DNA of 29,989 nt, from positions 1-29,989 of the forward strand of contig JOHN01000080.1 of the NCBI GenBank assembly GCA_000719695.1. The letters are read 5' to 3'. Position 1 is the stretch's first letter; each line of letters opens with the position of its first letter. Under the pieces are notes generated by a model that saw only the letters and a list, made by a program, of their open reading frames with translations, did not search any database and had not been told where the DNA came from. Both the position numbers and the translations under genes were made by a program. This document shows positions 15,719-24,300 of this stretch, in pieces. This DNA comes from Streptomyces sp. NRRL F-6131. Lineage in GTDB: Bacteria; Actinomycetota; Actinomycetes; Streptomycetales; Streptomycetaceae.

Positions 15719-17345
15719 CCCGCTGCACCAGCAGCCCACGACCGACCCGGCCGCGCTGCCCTGGTCGACGCCGCTGCCCGGCCCGGCCGGGCCGATGACC
15801 ACCGGTCGGGTCGCCCCGGGCCCGGTGGCCCCCGGCGCCGCGGCCCCGGCCGCCGCGCCCACGGCCGTGCCCACCGCGACGGCGGCGCCGGCGACGGCGA
15901 CGCCCACCGCCGTCCCGCCCGCGCTGCCCTCGCTGGACCGGCGCGGCGCCGGCACCCGTCCGGCCGTCGACCCCGGCGTCGCGCGCGAGCTCAAGCGCCA
16001 GGTCGCCGCCGAACTGCACCAGCAGATCGCCCGGTTGACCTCGGGCTCCGGCACCGAGCCGGACCGGGCCACCCGCCGCCAGCGCGGTCGCGCGCTGATC
16101 GAGGAGGCCGTCGCCCGCTGGTCCGACGCCTACGCGCAGACCCACGGCATCCCGCCGACCCGCGAGCAGGACCGCGCGCTCGCCGAGGCCGTCTTCGACC
16201 TGCTCTTCCGGGCCGGCCGGCTCCAGCCCTACCTCGACGACCCGGAGATCGAGAACATCCTCATCAACGGCTGCGACGACGTCTGGGTCTCCCGGGTCCA
16301 CCAGCCGCTGCGCCAGGTCCCGCCGGTGGCCGACAGCGACGCCGAACTCGTCGAACTGCTCCAGGACCTGGCCCGCCAGCACGGCGGCGGCGAGCGCAGC
16401 CTCTCCACCGCCAGCCCGACGCTCGCCCTGCGCCTGGAGGGCGGCATGCGCCTCCAGGCGCTCACCGAGGTCACCCCGCGCCCGTACGTGGCGATCCGCC
16501 GGCACCGGGTGGCCTCGGCGACGCTGCCCGAGATGGTCCGGCTCGGCAGCGTCGACAGCACCCTCGCCGCCTTCCTGGCCTCGGCCATCCGGGCCCGGAA
16601 GAACGTGATGATCACCGGCACCCAGGGCGTCGGCAAGACCAGTCTGCTGCGCGCGATGGCCGCCGAGATCCCGGCGGACGAGCGGGTCGGCACCCTGGAG
16701 TCGGAGTTCGAGCTCTGGCTGCACACCCTCGGCCACCTGCGCCAGGTCGTCCCGATGGAGGCCCGGGAGGGCAACGGCGAGCGGGTGGAGGGCCGTTCGG
16801 CCGGCGAGCTGACCATCGGCGACCTCATCCCGGCGGCGCTGCGGATGACGCTCTCCCGGATCATCGTCGGCGAGGTCCGCTCCGGCGAGGTCGTCCCGAT
16901 GCTGCGCGTCATGACCAACGGCGAGGGCGGCTCCATGTGCACCCTGCACGCGCGCGGCCCGCACATGGTCGTCGACCGGATCGCCGAACTCTGCCTGGAG
17001 TACGGCTCGCACATGACCGACGCGCTCGCCTACCGGCTCACCGCCAACGCCGTGGACTTCATCGTGCACGTGTCGATGGTCGACGAGACGCACGTCGGCG
17101 GCCGCCGGCACCGCTTCGTCTCGCACGTCCTGGAGGTCGCGGGTCTCGGCGAGAGCGGGCGGCCGGCCCTGAACACCGTGTTCGGGCCGCGCCCGGAGCT
17201 GGGCGAGCCGCGCGCCGTCCCGCACACCCCGCCGCAGTGCCTGGACGACCTGCGCCGGGCCGGTTTCGACGCCGCGCTGCTGGGCTCCCGCTACGGCAGT
17301 TGGGCCGAGCCGCTCCAGCTGCGGATCGGCGGTGGTGCCCGGTGA
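15708..17345 (+). CDS. tadA: TadA/CpaF secretion-type ATPase
   Basis: A protein of 545 residues starting at GTG 15708 with GGGGAGG upstream, overlapping tadZ by 11 nt. The first ~90 residues are an Ala/Pro-rich tail-like region. The CpaF N-terminal domain follows (DPEIENILINGCDDVWVSR), then the RecA-like motor: Walker A GTQGVGKTS (residues 304-312), an Asp-box region ERVGTLESEFEL, a Walker B-type RIIVGEVRSGE (384-394), and a His box CTLHARGP with His414. It is a hexameric cytoplasmic ATPase that powers pilin extrusion, and in Tad systems also retraction. It is followed by tadB with a TGATG junction. Confidence 0.95.
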   Translation: MRGSPLHQQPTTDPAALPWSTPLPGPAGPMTTGRVAPGPVAPGAAAPAAAPTAVPTATAAPATATPTAVPPALPSLDRRGAGTRPAVDPGVARELKRQVAAELHQQIARLTSGSGTEPDRATRRQRGRALIEEAVARWSDAYAQTHGIPPTREQDRALAEAVFDLLFRAGRLQPYLDDPEIENILINGCDDVWVSRVHQPLRQVPPVADSDAELVELLQDLARQHGGGERSLSTASPTLALRLEGGMRLQALTEVTPRPYVAIRRHRVASATLPEMVRLGSVDSTLAAFLASAIRARKNVMITGTQGVGKTSLLRAMAAEIPADERVGTLESEFELWLHTLGHLRQVVPMEAREGNGERVEGRSAGELTIGDLIPAALRMTLSRIIVGEVRSGEVVPMLRVMTNGEGGSMCTLHARGPHMVVDRIAELCLEYGSHMTDALAYRLTANAVDFIVHVSMVDETHVGGRRHRFVSHVLEVAGLGESGRPALNTVFGPRPELGEPRAVPHTPPQCLDDLRRAGFDAALLGSRYGSWAEPLQLRIGGGAR

Positions 17346-18358
17346 TGCCGCTCTTCGTGCTCTGCGGCCTGGCCCTCGCGGCCGGACTGCTCGCCCTGGT
17401 GGCCTGGGCCCGCGGCAGCGAGCCGGTGGCGGAGGGCGAGCCCGAGCCGCTCAACCCGCTGGCCTCCCGGCTGCACGTGTTCTGGTACGGCGCGCCCGGC
17501 ACCGCCTCCCACCGGATGGCGCGGCTGCGCCGGATCCAGCTGCCGCTGATGCTGATCGGGGCACCGCTCGGCTGGCTGTTCACCGGCATCCCGCTGACGG
17601 TGCTGCTGGTGCCGCTGGCGGTGTTCGGCCTGCCCTGGCTGTTCGACGCGACCCGCTCCGACACCGACCGGATCGAGCGTCTCGAGGCGCTCTCCGAATG
17701 GACCCAGCGGATCGCCGACGTGCTGCTGCTCGGCGTCGGCCTCAACCAGGCCATCGTCACCAGCCGGCGCACCGCGCCCGCCGCGATCGAGGCCGAGGTC
17801 GGCGAGCTGGCCGCCCGGCTGCAGGCCCGCTGGCGGCCGGAGGAGGCGCTGCGGCTCTTCGCCGACAGCATGGCCGACGCCACCGCCGACAAGGTGCTCG
17901 CCGCCCTGGTGCTGCGCGCCGGGGACAGCGGGCCCGGGCTGTCCAGGGTGCTGGCCGACATGGCCGACTCGGTGCGCGAGGAGGTCCGGCAGCGGCGCAC
18001 CATCGAGGCCGACCGGGCCAAGCACCGCACCACCATCCGCTGGCTGGTCGGCATCATCCTGCTGGTCGTCACGGTGGGTTCGTTCAACGCCGAGTACACC
18101 CGGCCGTACAGCACCGCGCTCGGCCAGATGGTGCTCGGCGTGGTCTGCGCGCTGTTCGTGGGCGTGATCGCCTGGATGCGCGCGCTGGCCTCCTACCCGC
18201 CGGTGCCGCGGCTGCTGGAGGCCGACCGGCGCAGCCGGACCGGCCGCTCGCGTCGGCGGCGTCCGGGCGGTGGCGAGGACGCCCCCGACGGCGCCGCCGG
18301 GCCGGCCCCGGCCGACGCCGCCGAGGGCCCCGCACGACTGCTCGGGGAGGCCCGATGA
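17345..18358 (+). CDS. tadB: TadB-like platform membrane protein (T2SS-F family)
   Basis: A protein of 337 residues. ATG 17345 overlaps the tadA stop (GTGATG; GTG 17342 is an alternative). There are membrane helices at about residues 4-22, two at 64-100, and two near the C-terminus (WLVGIILLVVTVGSFNAEY and MVLGVVCALFVGVIAWM). They flank a cytoplasmic helical GspF-type domain (LSEWTQRIADVLLLGVGLNQAI, VLAALVLRAGDSGPGLSRVL, VREEVRQRRTIEADRAK). TadB and TadC form the inner-membrane platform on which TadA acts. The C-terminal 45 residues are Arg/Pro/Ala-rich. ATGA overlap with tadC. Confidence 0.93.
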   Translation: MPLFVLCGLALAAGLLALVAWARGSEPVAEGEPEPLNPLASRLHVFWYGAPGTASHRMARLRRIQLPLMLIGAPLGWLFTGIPLTVLLVPLAVFGLPWLFDATRSDTDRIERLEALSEWTQRIADVLLLGVGLNQAIVTSRRTAPAAIEAEVGELAARLQARWRPEEALRLFADSMADATADKVLAALVLRAGDSGPGLSRVLADMADSVREEVRQRRTIEADRAKHRTTIRWLVGIILLVVTVGSFNAEYTRPYSTALGQMVLGVVCALFVGVIAWMRALASYPPVPRLLEADRRSRTGRSRRRRPGGGEDAPDGAAGPAPADAAEGPARLLGEAR

Positions 18359-19233
18359 TCTCCCCGTGGTCCGTGCTGGCCGGCGCCGTCGCGGCGGGCG
18401 GCGTCGCCATGCTGATCTCCGAACTCCGGCCCTCGCCGCCCGACCTGGGCCAGGCGCTGGACCGGCTGCACCGCACCCCCGCCGAGCGCACCCCCGACCC
18501 GGACGAGCGGCCGCGCTGGTTCGACCGGATCGGCGAGCGCTCGGTGGGCCTGCGCGGGGTGCGGATCCCGGAGCGCGAACTCGCCCTGATCGGCCGCACC
18601 CCGGGCCGGTTCATGGCGCACAAGCTGCTCTTCGCGCTGCTCGGGCTGGTCCTGCCGTCGTACCTGGTGGTGGCGGCCGCGCTGGTCGACCTGAGCCTGC
18701 CGTTCGCCCTGCCGCTGGTGGTCGGGCCGCTGCTGGCCGGGCTGCTCTGGTTCGTCCCGGACGCGATCGTGCGGGGCGAGGCCAAGGAGGCGCGGGTCGA
18801 GTACCTGCACGGCATCGCCGCCTACCTGGAGCTGGTGGCGATGGAACGGGCCGCCGACCTCGGTCCGGCCGAGGCGCTGCGCCGGGCCGCCGCCGTCGGG
18901 CGCGGCACGGTGTTCCTGCGGATCCGGGACGCGCTGGACCGGGCGGCCACCGACCGGCTGCCGCCGTGGGCCGGACTGGACGCGCTGGCCGAGGAGTTGG
19001 GCCTGACCCCGCTCCAGGACCTGGCCGACATCATGCGGATCTCCGGGACCGACGGCGCCGCCGTCTACGACACCCTGCGGGCCCGGGCCAAGGGCCTGCG
19101 GGGCGAACTCCTGGCGGAGGACCTCGCCCGGGCCAACGCCGACAGCGAGCGGATGGTCGCGCCGGGGTCCGCGCTGACCCTGTTGATGACCATCCTGATC
19201 GTCTTCCCGGCGCTGTACAAGATGATCAACTGA
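18355..19233 (+). CDS. tadC: TadC-like platform membrane protein (T2SS-F family)
   Basis: A protein of 292 residues starting at ATG 18355, overlapping tadB by 4 nt. It has an N-terminal helix (3-20), a paired hydrophobic region at about 85-135 (LLFALLGLVLPSYLVVAAALV and LPLVVGPLLAGLLWFVPDAI), a cytoplasmic GspF-like helical domain (YLELVAMERAADLGPAEALRRAA, LQDLADIMRISGTDGAAVYDTLRARAK), and a C-terminal helix ending TLLMTILIVFPALYKMIN. It partners TadB. Confidence 0.93.
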   Translation: MISPWSVLAGAVAAGGVAMLISELRPSPPDLGQALDRLHRTPAERTPDPDERPRWFDRIGERSVGLRGVRIPERELALIGRTPGRFMAHKLLFALLGLVLPSYLVVAAALVDLSLPFALPLVVGPLLAGLLWFVPDAIVRGEAKEARVEYLHGIAAYLELVAMERAADLGPAEALRRAAAVGRGTVFLRIRDALDRAATDRLPPWAGLDALAEELGLTPLQDLADIMRISGTDGAAVYDTLRARAKGLRGELLAEDLARANADSERMVAPGSALTLLMTILIVFPALYKMIN

Positions 19234-19292
19234 CCCACCCCGTCGCGGAGGTCAGCGCCTCCGTCACCACACCTCACCCCTGGGAGCAGTTC

Positions 19293-19580
19293 ATGAAGGA
19301 CCGACTCAAGCCGCTGGCGGGTCTACTCGTCGGGGCGGCCCTGGTGCCCCTCCAGTTCGCCCTGACGCTCTTCCACTTCCGGATGGGCCGCGCCAAGGCC
19401 GCCCGGGCGCGCGGGGACAAGGGCGCGATCAGCATCGAACTCGCGCTCGCCATCATCGCGCTGGTGGCCGTCGCGGGCCTGGTGGTGGCCGCCCTGTACG
19501 GCCTGAAGACCAAGGTCGTCGAGAAGGTCAACCAGGACCCGAAGTACACCGGCGCCGCCGGGCTCCCGGCCCACCCGTGA
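19293..19580 (+). CDS. flp: Flp-like pilin with an extended hydrophobic leader
   Basis: A protein of 95 residues starting at ATG 19293 with GGGAG upstream. Residues 44-70 give a class III pilin signature: Gly44 then AISIELALAIIALVAVAGLVVAA, with Glu49 at +5 of the predicted prepilin-peptidase cut. The mature protein is about 51 residues, typical of Flp major pilins. Unusually, the leader is 44 residues and holds its own hydrophobic segment (about 8-29) before a basic stretch (GRAKAARARGDKG). An internal ATG at 19383 would give a normal 14-residue leader but has no ribosome binding site. GTGA overlap with the next gene. Confidence 0.85.
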   Translation: MKDRLKPLAGLLVGAALVPLQFALTLFHFRMGRAKAARARGDKGAISIELALAIIALVAVAGLVVAALYGLKTKVVEKVNQDPKYTGAAGLPAHP

Positions 19581-19990
19581 TCCGTCGTCGTCTCCGCCGT
19601 TCCGACCGGGGGTCGATGAGCCTGAGCCTGGCCATCGTCTTCCCGGTCGTCCTGATCCTGGTCATGACCGTCGTCCAGACCGGGATGTGGTGGTACCAGC
19701 GCCAGCTCGCGCTCAGCGCTGCCCGCGAGGGCGTCGACGCGGGCCGGGGTCAGGGGAACCGGACCGACGAGCAGAAGAACGAGGCGGCGCGGCGGCAGGC
19801 CGACGACTTCCTGAACCGCCAGGGCAGTCCGGACCACCGGGTCGTCACCGACGGCAGCACGCCGGTGCTGATCAGGGTCACCGTCGAGGTGACGGCCCCG
19901 GTCATCGTCCCGTTCATCACCCCGCCGACCGTCACCCAGTTCGCGGAGGCCCCGCGCGAGCGGTTCGTCCCCCCGGTGGTGCGGCCGTGA
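19577..19990 (+). CDS. tadE: TadE-like minor pseudopilin 1
   Basis: A protein of 137 residues starting at GTG 19577 inside the pilin stop (GTGA). A basic leader (RRRLRRSDRG) is followed by SMSLSLAIVFPVVLILVMTVVQTGMWWYQRQLALSAAREGVDAGR, the TadE membrane helix and following amphipathic helix. The residue at +5 after Gly12 is Ser17 rather than Glu, so processing by prepilin peptidase is uncertain. The extracellular remainder has beta-strand patterns (VLIRVTVEVTAPVI). It is coupled to the following gene. Confidence 0.88.
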   Translation: MIRRRLRRSDRGSMSLSLAIVFPVVLILVMTVVQTGMWWYQRQLALSAAREGVDAGRGQGNRTDEQKNEAARRQADDFLNRQGSPDHRVVTDGSTPVLIRVTVEVTAPVIVPFITPPTVTQFAEAPRERFVPPVVRP

Positions 19991-20592
19991 GCGGGCGGGC
20001 GGGGCGGCCCGGGCCCGGGGAGCCGTCGGTGCGCCGCGGTCCGGCCCCGGGCCGGTGGGTCCGCGGGCTCGCCGCCCGCCGGTCCGCCCGGGCCCGGTCC
20101 GTTCGGTCCGCCCGGGCATCTCGGGCGTCCTGGGTCGCCGGGCACGTTCGGTCCGTTCGGGCCGCACGGGCCGGGCGCGGACGGGACGGTGGCGGCGTGG
20201 CGATCGAGGCGGCGATCGTCGCCCCCGCCGTGGTGGCGCTGATCCTGGTCGCCGTCGCGGCCGGCCGGGTGCAGACCGCGGGCGGCACCGTCGAGGCGGC
20301 GGCCCGCTCGGCCGCCCGTTCGGCGTCGATGGCCCGGGGGACGGTCGCCATGGACGCCGCGGCGAAGAAGGCCGCCACCGACGCCATGAAGCAGCAGGGC
20401 GTGCACTGCGAGAGCAGCAGCGTCACGGTGAAGCACGGCCGGCGCAGCAACCAGGGCGTCGACTGGGAGACGGTCGAGGTCACCGTGACCTGCAAGGTCT
20501 ACCTGGCGGACCTGATCGGCGGGCCGAACGTCGTCCCGAAGACGCTCACCGGCTGGTTCGTCTCGGTGGTCGACCGCTACCGGGGCCCGTGA
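19987..20592 (+). CDS. TadE-like minor pseudopilin 2 with a long Arg-rich leader
   Basis: A protein of up to 201 residues. GTG 19987 overlaps the previous stop; an in-frame GTG at 20029 with GGGGAG 6 nt upstream is a good alternative. The leader of about 69 residues is Arg/Ala/Ser-rich and arises from GGTCCG-type DNA repeats. Then comes GGGVAIEAAIVAPAVVALILVAVAAGRV, where Glu74 lies at +5 after Gly69, a proper class III cleavage motif. The mature part contains VEAAARSAARSASMARGT and a C-terminal beta region (VEVTVTCKVYLADLI). It is probably a minor pilus or initiation subunit. Confidence 0.85.
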   Translation: MSGRAGRPGPGEPSVRRGPAPGRWVRGLAARRSARARSVRSARASRASWVAGHVRSVRAARAGRGRDGGGVAIEAAIVAPAVVALILVAVAAGRVQTAGGTVEAAARSAARSASMARGTVAMDAAAKKAATDAMKQQGVHCESSSVTVKHGRRSNQGVDWETVEVTVTCKVYLADLIGGPNVVPKTLTGWFVSVVDRYRGP

Positions 20593-20841
20593 GGCCCGGG
20601 TGCGGTCCGGTGGGGCGAGTGTTCCGTGTGCGGCGAGGGGGCCGGGCGCGGCGAGTGGACCGAGCGCGGCGAGCGCGGTGAGTGGACCGAGTGGGTGGAG
20701 AGTGTGCCGGGTCGTGGGGCGGGCGGTGACGGGGCTGTGACGACGAGGCGGCCGGACGGGGATTGGGGAGCCGTCGGGCGGGGGAGACGCAAGCGGAGAG
20801 CGCCCGGGGGAGGGCGGCGGAGCAGGCGGGGAGGGACGGCC
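20593..20841. other. Repeat-rich gap before the TadG-like gene
   Basis: This 249-bp stretch includes the direct repeat GAGTGGACCGAG (20652-20663 and 20680-20691) separated by GCGCGGCGAGCGCGGT. Frames remain open through it, but the translation is Gly/Arg/Glu-rich with no ribosome binding site or homology. It may carry an internal promoter for the TadG and LysM genes. No convincing hairpin terminator was found. Confidence 0.5.
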
Positions 20842-21306
20842 ATGGCACGCTCGGGCGGGGTGCGACCGTTCCGTGTCCGGCGCGGCGGACGTTCGGACCG
20901 CGGCGCACTGTCGATCTTCGTCGCGATCTGCGCGGCCTTCGTGGTGCTGGTCATCGCGCTGGTCATCGACGCCGGCGGCAGGCTTCGGGTCGCCGAGCGG
21001 GTCGACGCCTATGCCCAGGAGGCCGCCCGGATGGCCGGTCAACAGCTGGACGAGGCAGCCCTGTTGCGGGGCGAGGGGTACAAGCTGAGAGCGCGGGCGT
21101 ACGTCGAGGCCGCGGCCAACGACTACCTCGCGCTGTACGGGCTGTCCGCCGCCGGTGTGGAGTTCTCCCCGGACAACGCCACCGTCACCATCACGGTGCA
21201 GGCCGAGTTCCGCCCCGTGATGCTGGGTGAGTTGGGCAAACGGAAGGTCATGGGCCGGGGGAGCGCCACCCTCGTCCACGGAGTCAAGGAAGCGGAGACC
21301 GACTGA
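20842..21306 (+). CDS. TadG-like pilus assembly protein
   Basis: A protein of 154 residues starting at ATG 20842 with GGGGAGGGA upstream. A basic N-terminus (VRRGGRSDRG) is followed by a single membrane helix, ALSIFVAICAAFVVLVIALVIDAG, and the TadE/G-type helix RLRVAERVDAYAQEAARMAGQQLDEAAL. There is no Glu at +5 (Phe26), as is usual for TadG-type proteins. It is far shorter than Gram-negative TadG proteins, which often carry a von Willebrand domain, so it is a minimal pilus-associated subunit. TGATG junction to the LysM-BTAD gene. Confidence 0.85.
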   Translation: MARSGGVRPFRVRRGGRSDRGALSIFVAICAAFVVLVIALVIDAGGRLRVAERVDAYAQEAARMAGQQLDEAALLRGEGYKLRARAYVEAAANDYLALYGLSAAGVEFSPDNATVTITVQAEFRPVMLGELGKRKVMGRGSATLVHGVKEAETD

Positions 21307-24300
21307 TGGCCGCGCCACGCGCCAAGGACCAGACCCGTGCCGGGCGTCCGGCCCGGAGTGCGAACGCCACCTCCGCCGGCCGACGGCCGGCACCGCTGCC
21401 CTCCCACCGGGCGGGCGGCGGCCGTCGGCGCGGCCGGGCCGGCGCCGTGATCGCCGCGCTCGCGGCCCTGATCACCCTGCTCGGCCTGCTCGTCGGCGTG
21501 CCCGCGCTGCTGCTGTACGGCACCCGGGCGGTCGCCGACATGGGCGAACTCGCGCCCGACGGCATCGGCGCCCTGCTGACCAGCCCCGACGACGGGCGGC
21601 TGTTCCTGTGGCTGCTGGTGGTGGTCGGCTGGATCGGCTGGGCGTGCTTCGCGCTCTCGGTGCTGCTGGAGGTCCCGGCGCAGCTGCGCGGCCGGGTGGC
21701 CCGGCGGATCCCGGCCTTCGGCTGGAGCCAGCGGACCGCGGCCGGTCTGGTCGGCGCGGTCATCGCGCTGGTGCCGGTGGCCGGTTCGGCCTTCGCCGCG
21801 ACCGCCGAGCACGCGCCGGTCGCCGCCGCGGCCGGGCAGGTGGCGGGGGTCCAGCGGGCCGCGCTGACCGCCGCGCAGGCCGCCCCGGCCGTCGCCCCCG
21901 CCGCCGACCCGCAGGCCGGCTACACGGTGCGGGACAGCCGCCCCGCCGACAGCCTCTGGTCCATCGCCGAGCGCCAACTGGGCTCCGGCGAACGCTGGCT
22001 GGAGATCGCCAAGCTCAACGACGGCCGGGTGATGGACGATTCGGGCATCCGCTTCGACGCGGACCGGCCGATCCAGCCCGGCTGGAAGCTCGTCATGCCG
22101 GCCGACGCCGAGCCCGACGAGGCGACCCCGGCGCCCGCCCCCGCCCCCGCCCCCGACTCGGCGGGCACGCCGCAGACCGGCCCGGCCGGCGGCACCGTGA
22201 CCGTCAAGCCCGGTGAGAGCCTGTCGGTGATCGCCGAGCGCGAGCTGGGCGACGCGGAGGCCTGGCCGAAGCTTTTCGAGGCCAACCAGGGCGTCCAGGC
22301 GCCGGACGGCGAGCGGCTCACCGACCCGGACGTCGTCGTGCCGGGCATGGTCCTCAGCCTGCCCGGTGCCCCGACGCCGGCCCCCGCCCCGGCTCCCGCG
22401 CCCGCGCCCGAGCAGGCCCCCGCGCCCGCGCCGACCCCGCCGCCGCCCGCACCGGGCACCCAGGCCCCCTCGGCGCCCGCCGCCCAGACCCCTGCCCCGG
22501 CCCAAGCTCCGGCGCAGACCCCCGCCCAACCCCCCGCGCAGGCCCAGAGCCCGGCGCCCGCGGAGCCGTCCGCCCCGGCGCCGTCCGCCGCCCCGCAGGG
22601 CGAGGACCAGGCCCCCGCCGCCCACACCGAGCAGGCCTCGGCCGACGACTACACGGTGGCCCTCGCCGCCTCCACCGTCGGCGTCCTGCTCGCCGCGATC
22701 ATGGTCGGCGCCGTCGCCCGCAAGCGCGGCGGCCAGCTGAGGGCCCGCCGGCCCCGGCACCGCATCGCCATGCCGGCCGCCCCGGCCGCCGCCTTCGAGG
22801 CCGAACTGAGGGCCCGCCAGGACGAGGCCGGCCTGCACCTGCTCGACCGCGCCCTGCGCAGCATGGCCCGCAACACCGTCCGCGGCGGCAAGCGGCTGCC
22901 CGCGATCGTCGCCGCCCGGATCACCCCCGGCCGGACCGTCGAGCTCCACCTGTCCGGCGCCGCCGCCCCCATCGCACCGTTCCGGGCCGCCCACGCGCCC
23001 AACATCTGGTGGTGCGCCGCCGACTCCGACGGCCTGCTCTCCCCGGCCCAGGCCCGCAAGACCGCCGCCCCCTACCCGGCGCTGGTCACCCTCGGCTCGG
23101 CCGCCGACGGCTCGGTGGTCCTCGCCGACCTGGAGACCGTCCGGCTGCTGCACCTCTCCGGCCACCCGGACGACGCCCGCGACGTCCTGCGCACCCTGGC
23201 CCTCGAACTCGCCCACAGCCCGCTCGCCGACCGGCTCCACCTGCACCTCGTCGACCTCGCCGAGGAGGTGCCGATCAGCGGCCCCGCCGCCGAGCGGATC
23301 CACCGCCACACCACCCTGGAGGCCGCGCTCGCCGCCCTCGGCCCGCGCACCGCCAAGGCCCGGGCCACCCTGGTCGCCGCCGAGTCCGCCAGCCCCCGGG
23401 ACGCGCGCAGCCGGGGCCTGGCCGACGAGTCCTGGGTCCCCGAGATCGTGCTCTGCGCCCACCAGCCCGGCGGCGGCGTCCCGGCCGAACTCGGCCGGAT
23501 CCTCGACGCCCGCCCCCGCACCTGCGTCGCCGTGGTCACCCGCGCGCCCGAGCGCGGCACCGGCCCGGTCGCCCGCTGGACCCTCCCGGCGACCGGCCAG
23601 GCCACCGTCCCCGGACTGCACCTCACCCTGGAGCTCCAGCGCCTGACCACCGGCCAGTACGAGCAGGTCACCGAACTGCTCCGGACCGCCGACGACACCA
23701 CCCAGCACCCCGCCCCCGCCTGGACCCTCGACGGCGACGAGCTGGAGCCCGCCGACCTCCCGGCGGCCGTCCCGGTCCTCGCGGCCGTCGGCGCGGCGGG
23801 CGGTCCCGGGGCGGACGGCCCGGCGGGCGGCTTCTCGCTCGCCGCGCTGGACGCCGCCCTGGGCGGGCCGGACGACGGGGACGACGCGGACGGCGACTCC
23901 GGTACGGGGCGGGACGCGGCCGGACCGCGACTGCTGGCCCGGGTGATCGGCACCGGGGCCAGCCCGTTCGCGGGCACCGACCCGGCGGCGCCGGTGCCGG
24001 GCCCCGCCGGGCCCGCCGCGCTGCCGGCTCCGCGGCACCTCGTCAACGGCCTCGGCCGCCAGGCCGGCGCCGCCGCCGTGCCGAGCGGCGCCGCACCCGT
24101 GCCCGCCGGTGCGGCCCCCGCCGCTGCGACCCCCGCCGCACCCGTGCCCGCCGGTGCGACCGGACCGGCCGCGGTGTTCCCGATCGCGTCCGCCGCGCTG
24201 CCCCCGGCGGCCGGGACGGAGGCCGGCCACGGCGCCGCCACCGGTGGTGAGGGCGCTTCGGGCGGCTTCGACGGCGACGAGACCACCCAGAACCTCGGCC

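Noticed and set aside
20626..20841. Upstream extension of the TadG-like gene to an earlier ATG
   Set aside because: The added residues are repeat-derived (GEWTERGERGEW) and the ATG at 20842 has a strong ribosome binding site and a normal basic TadE/G-type leader.
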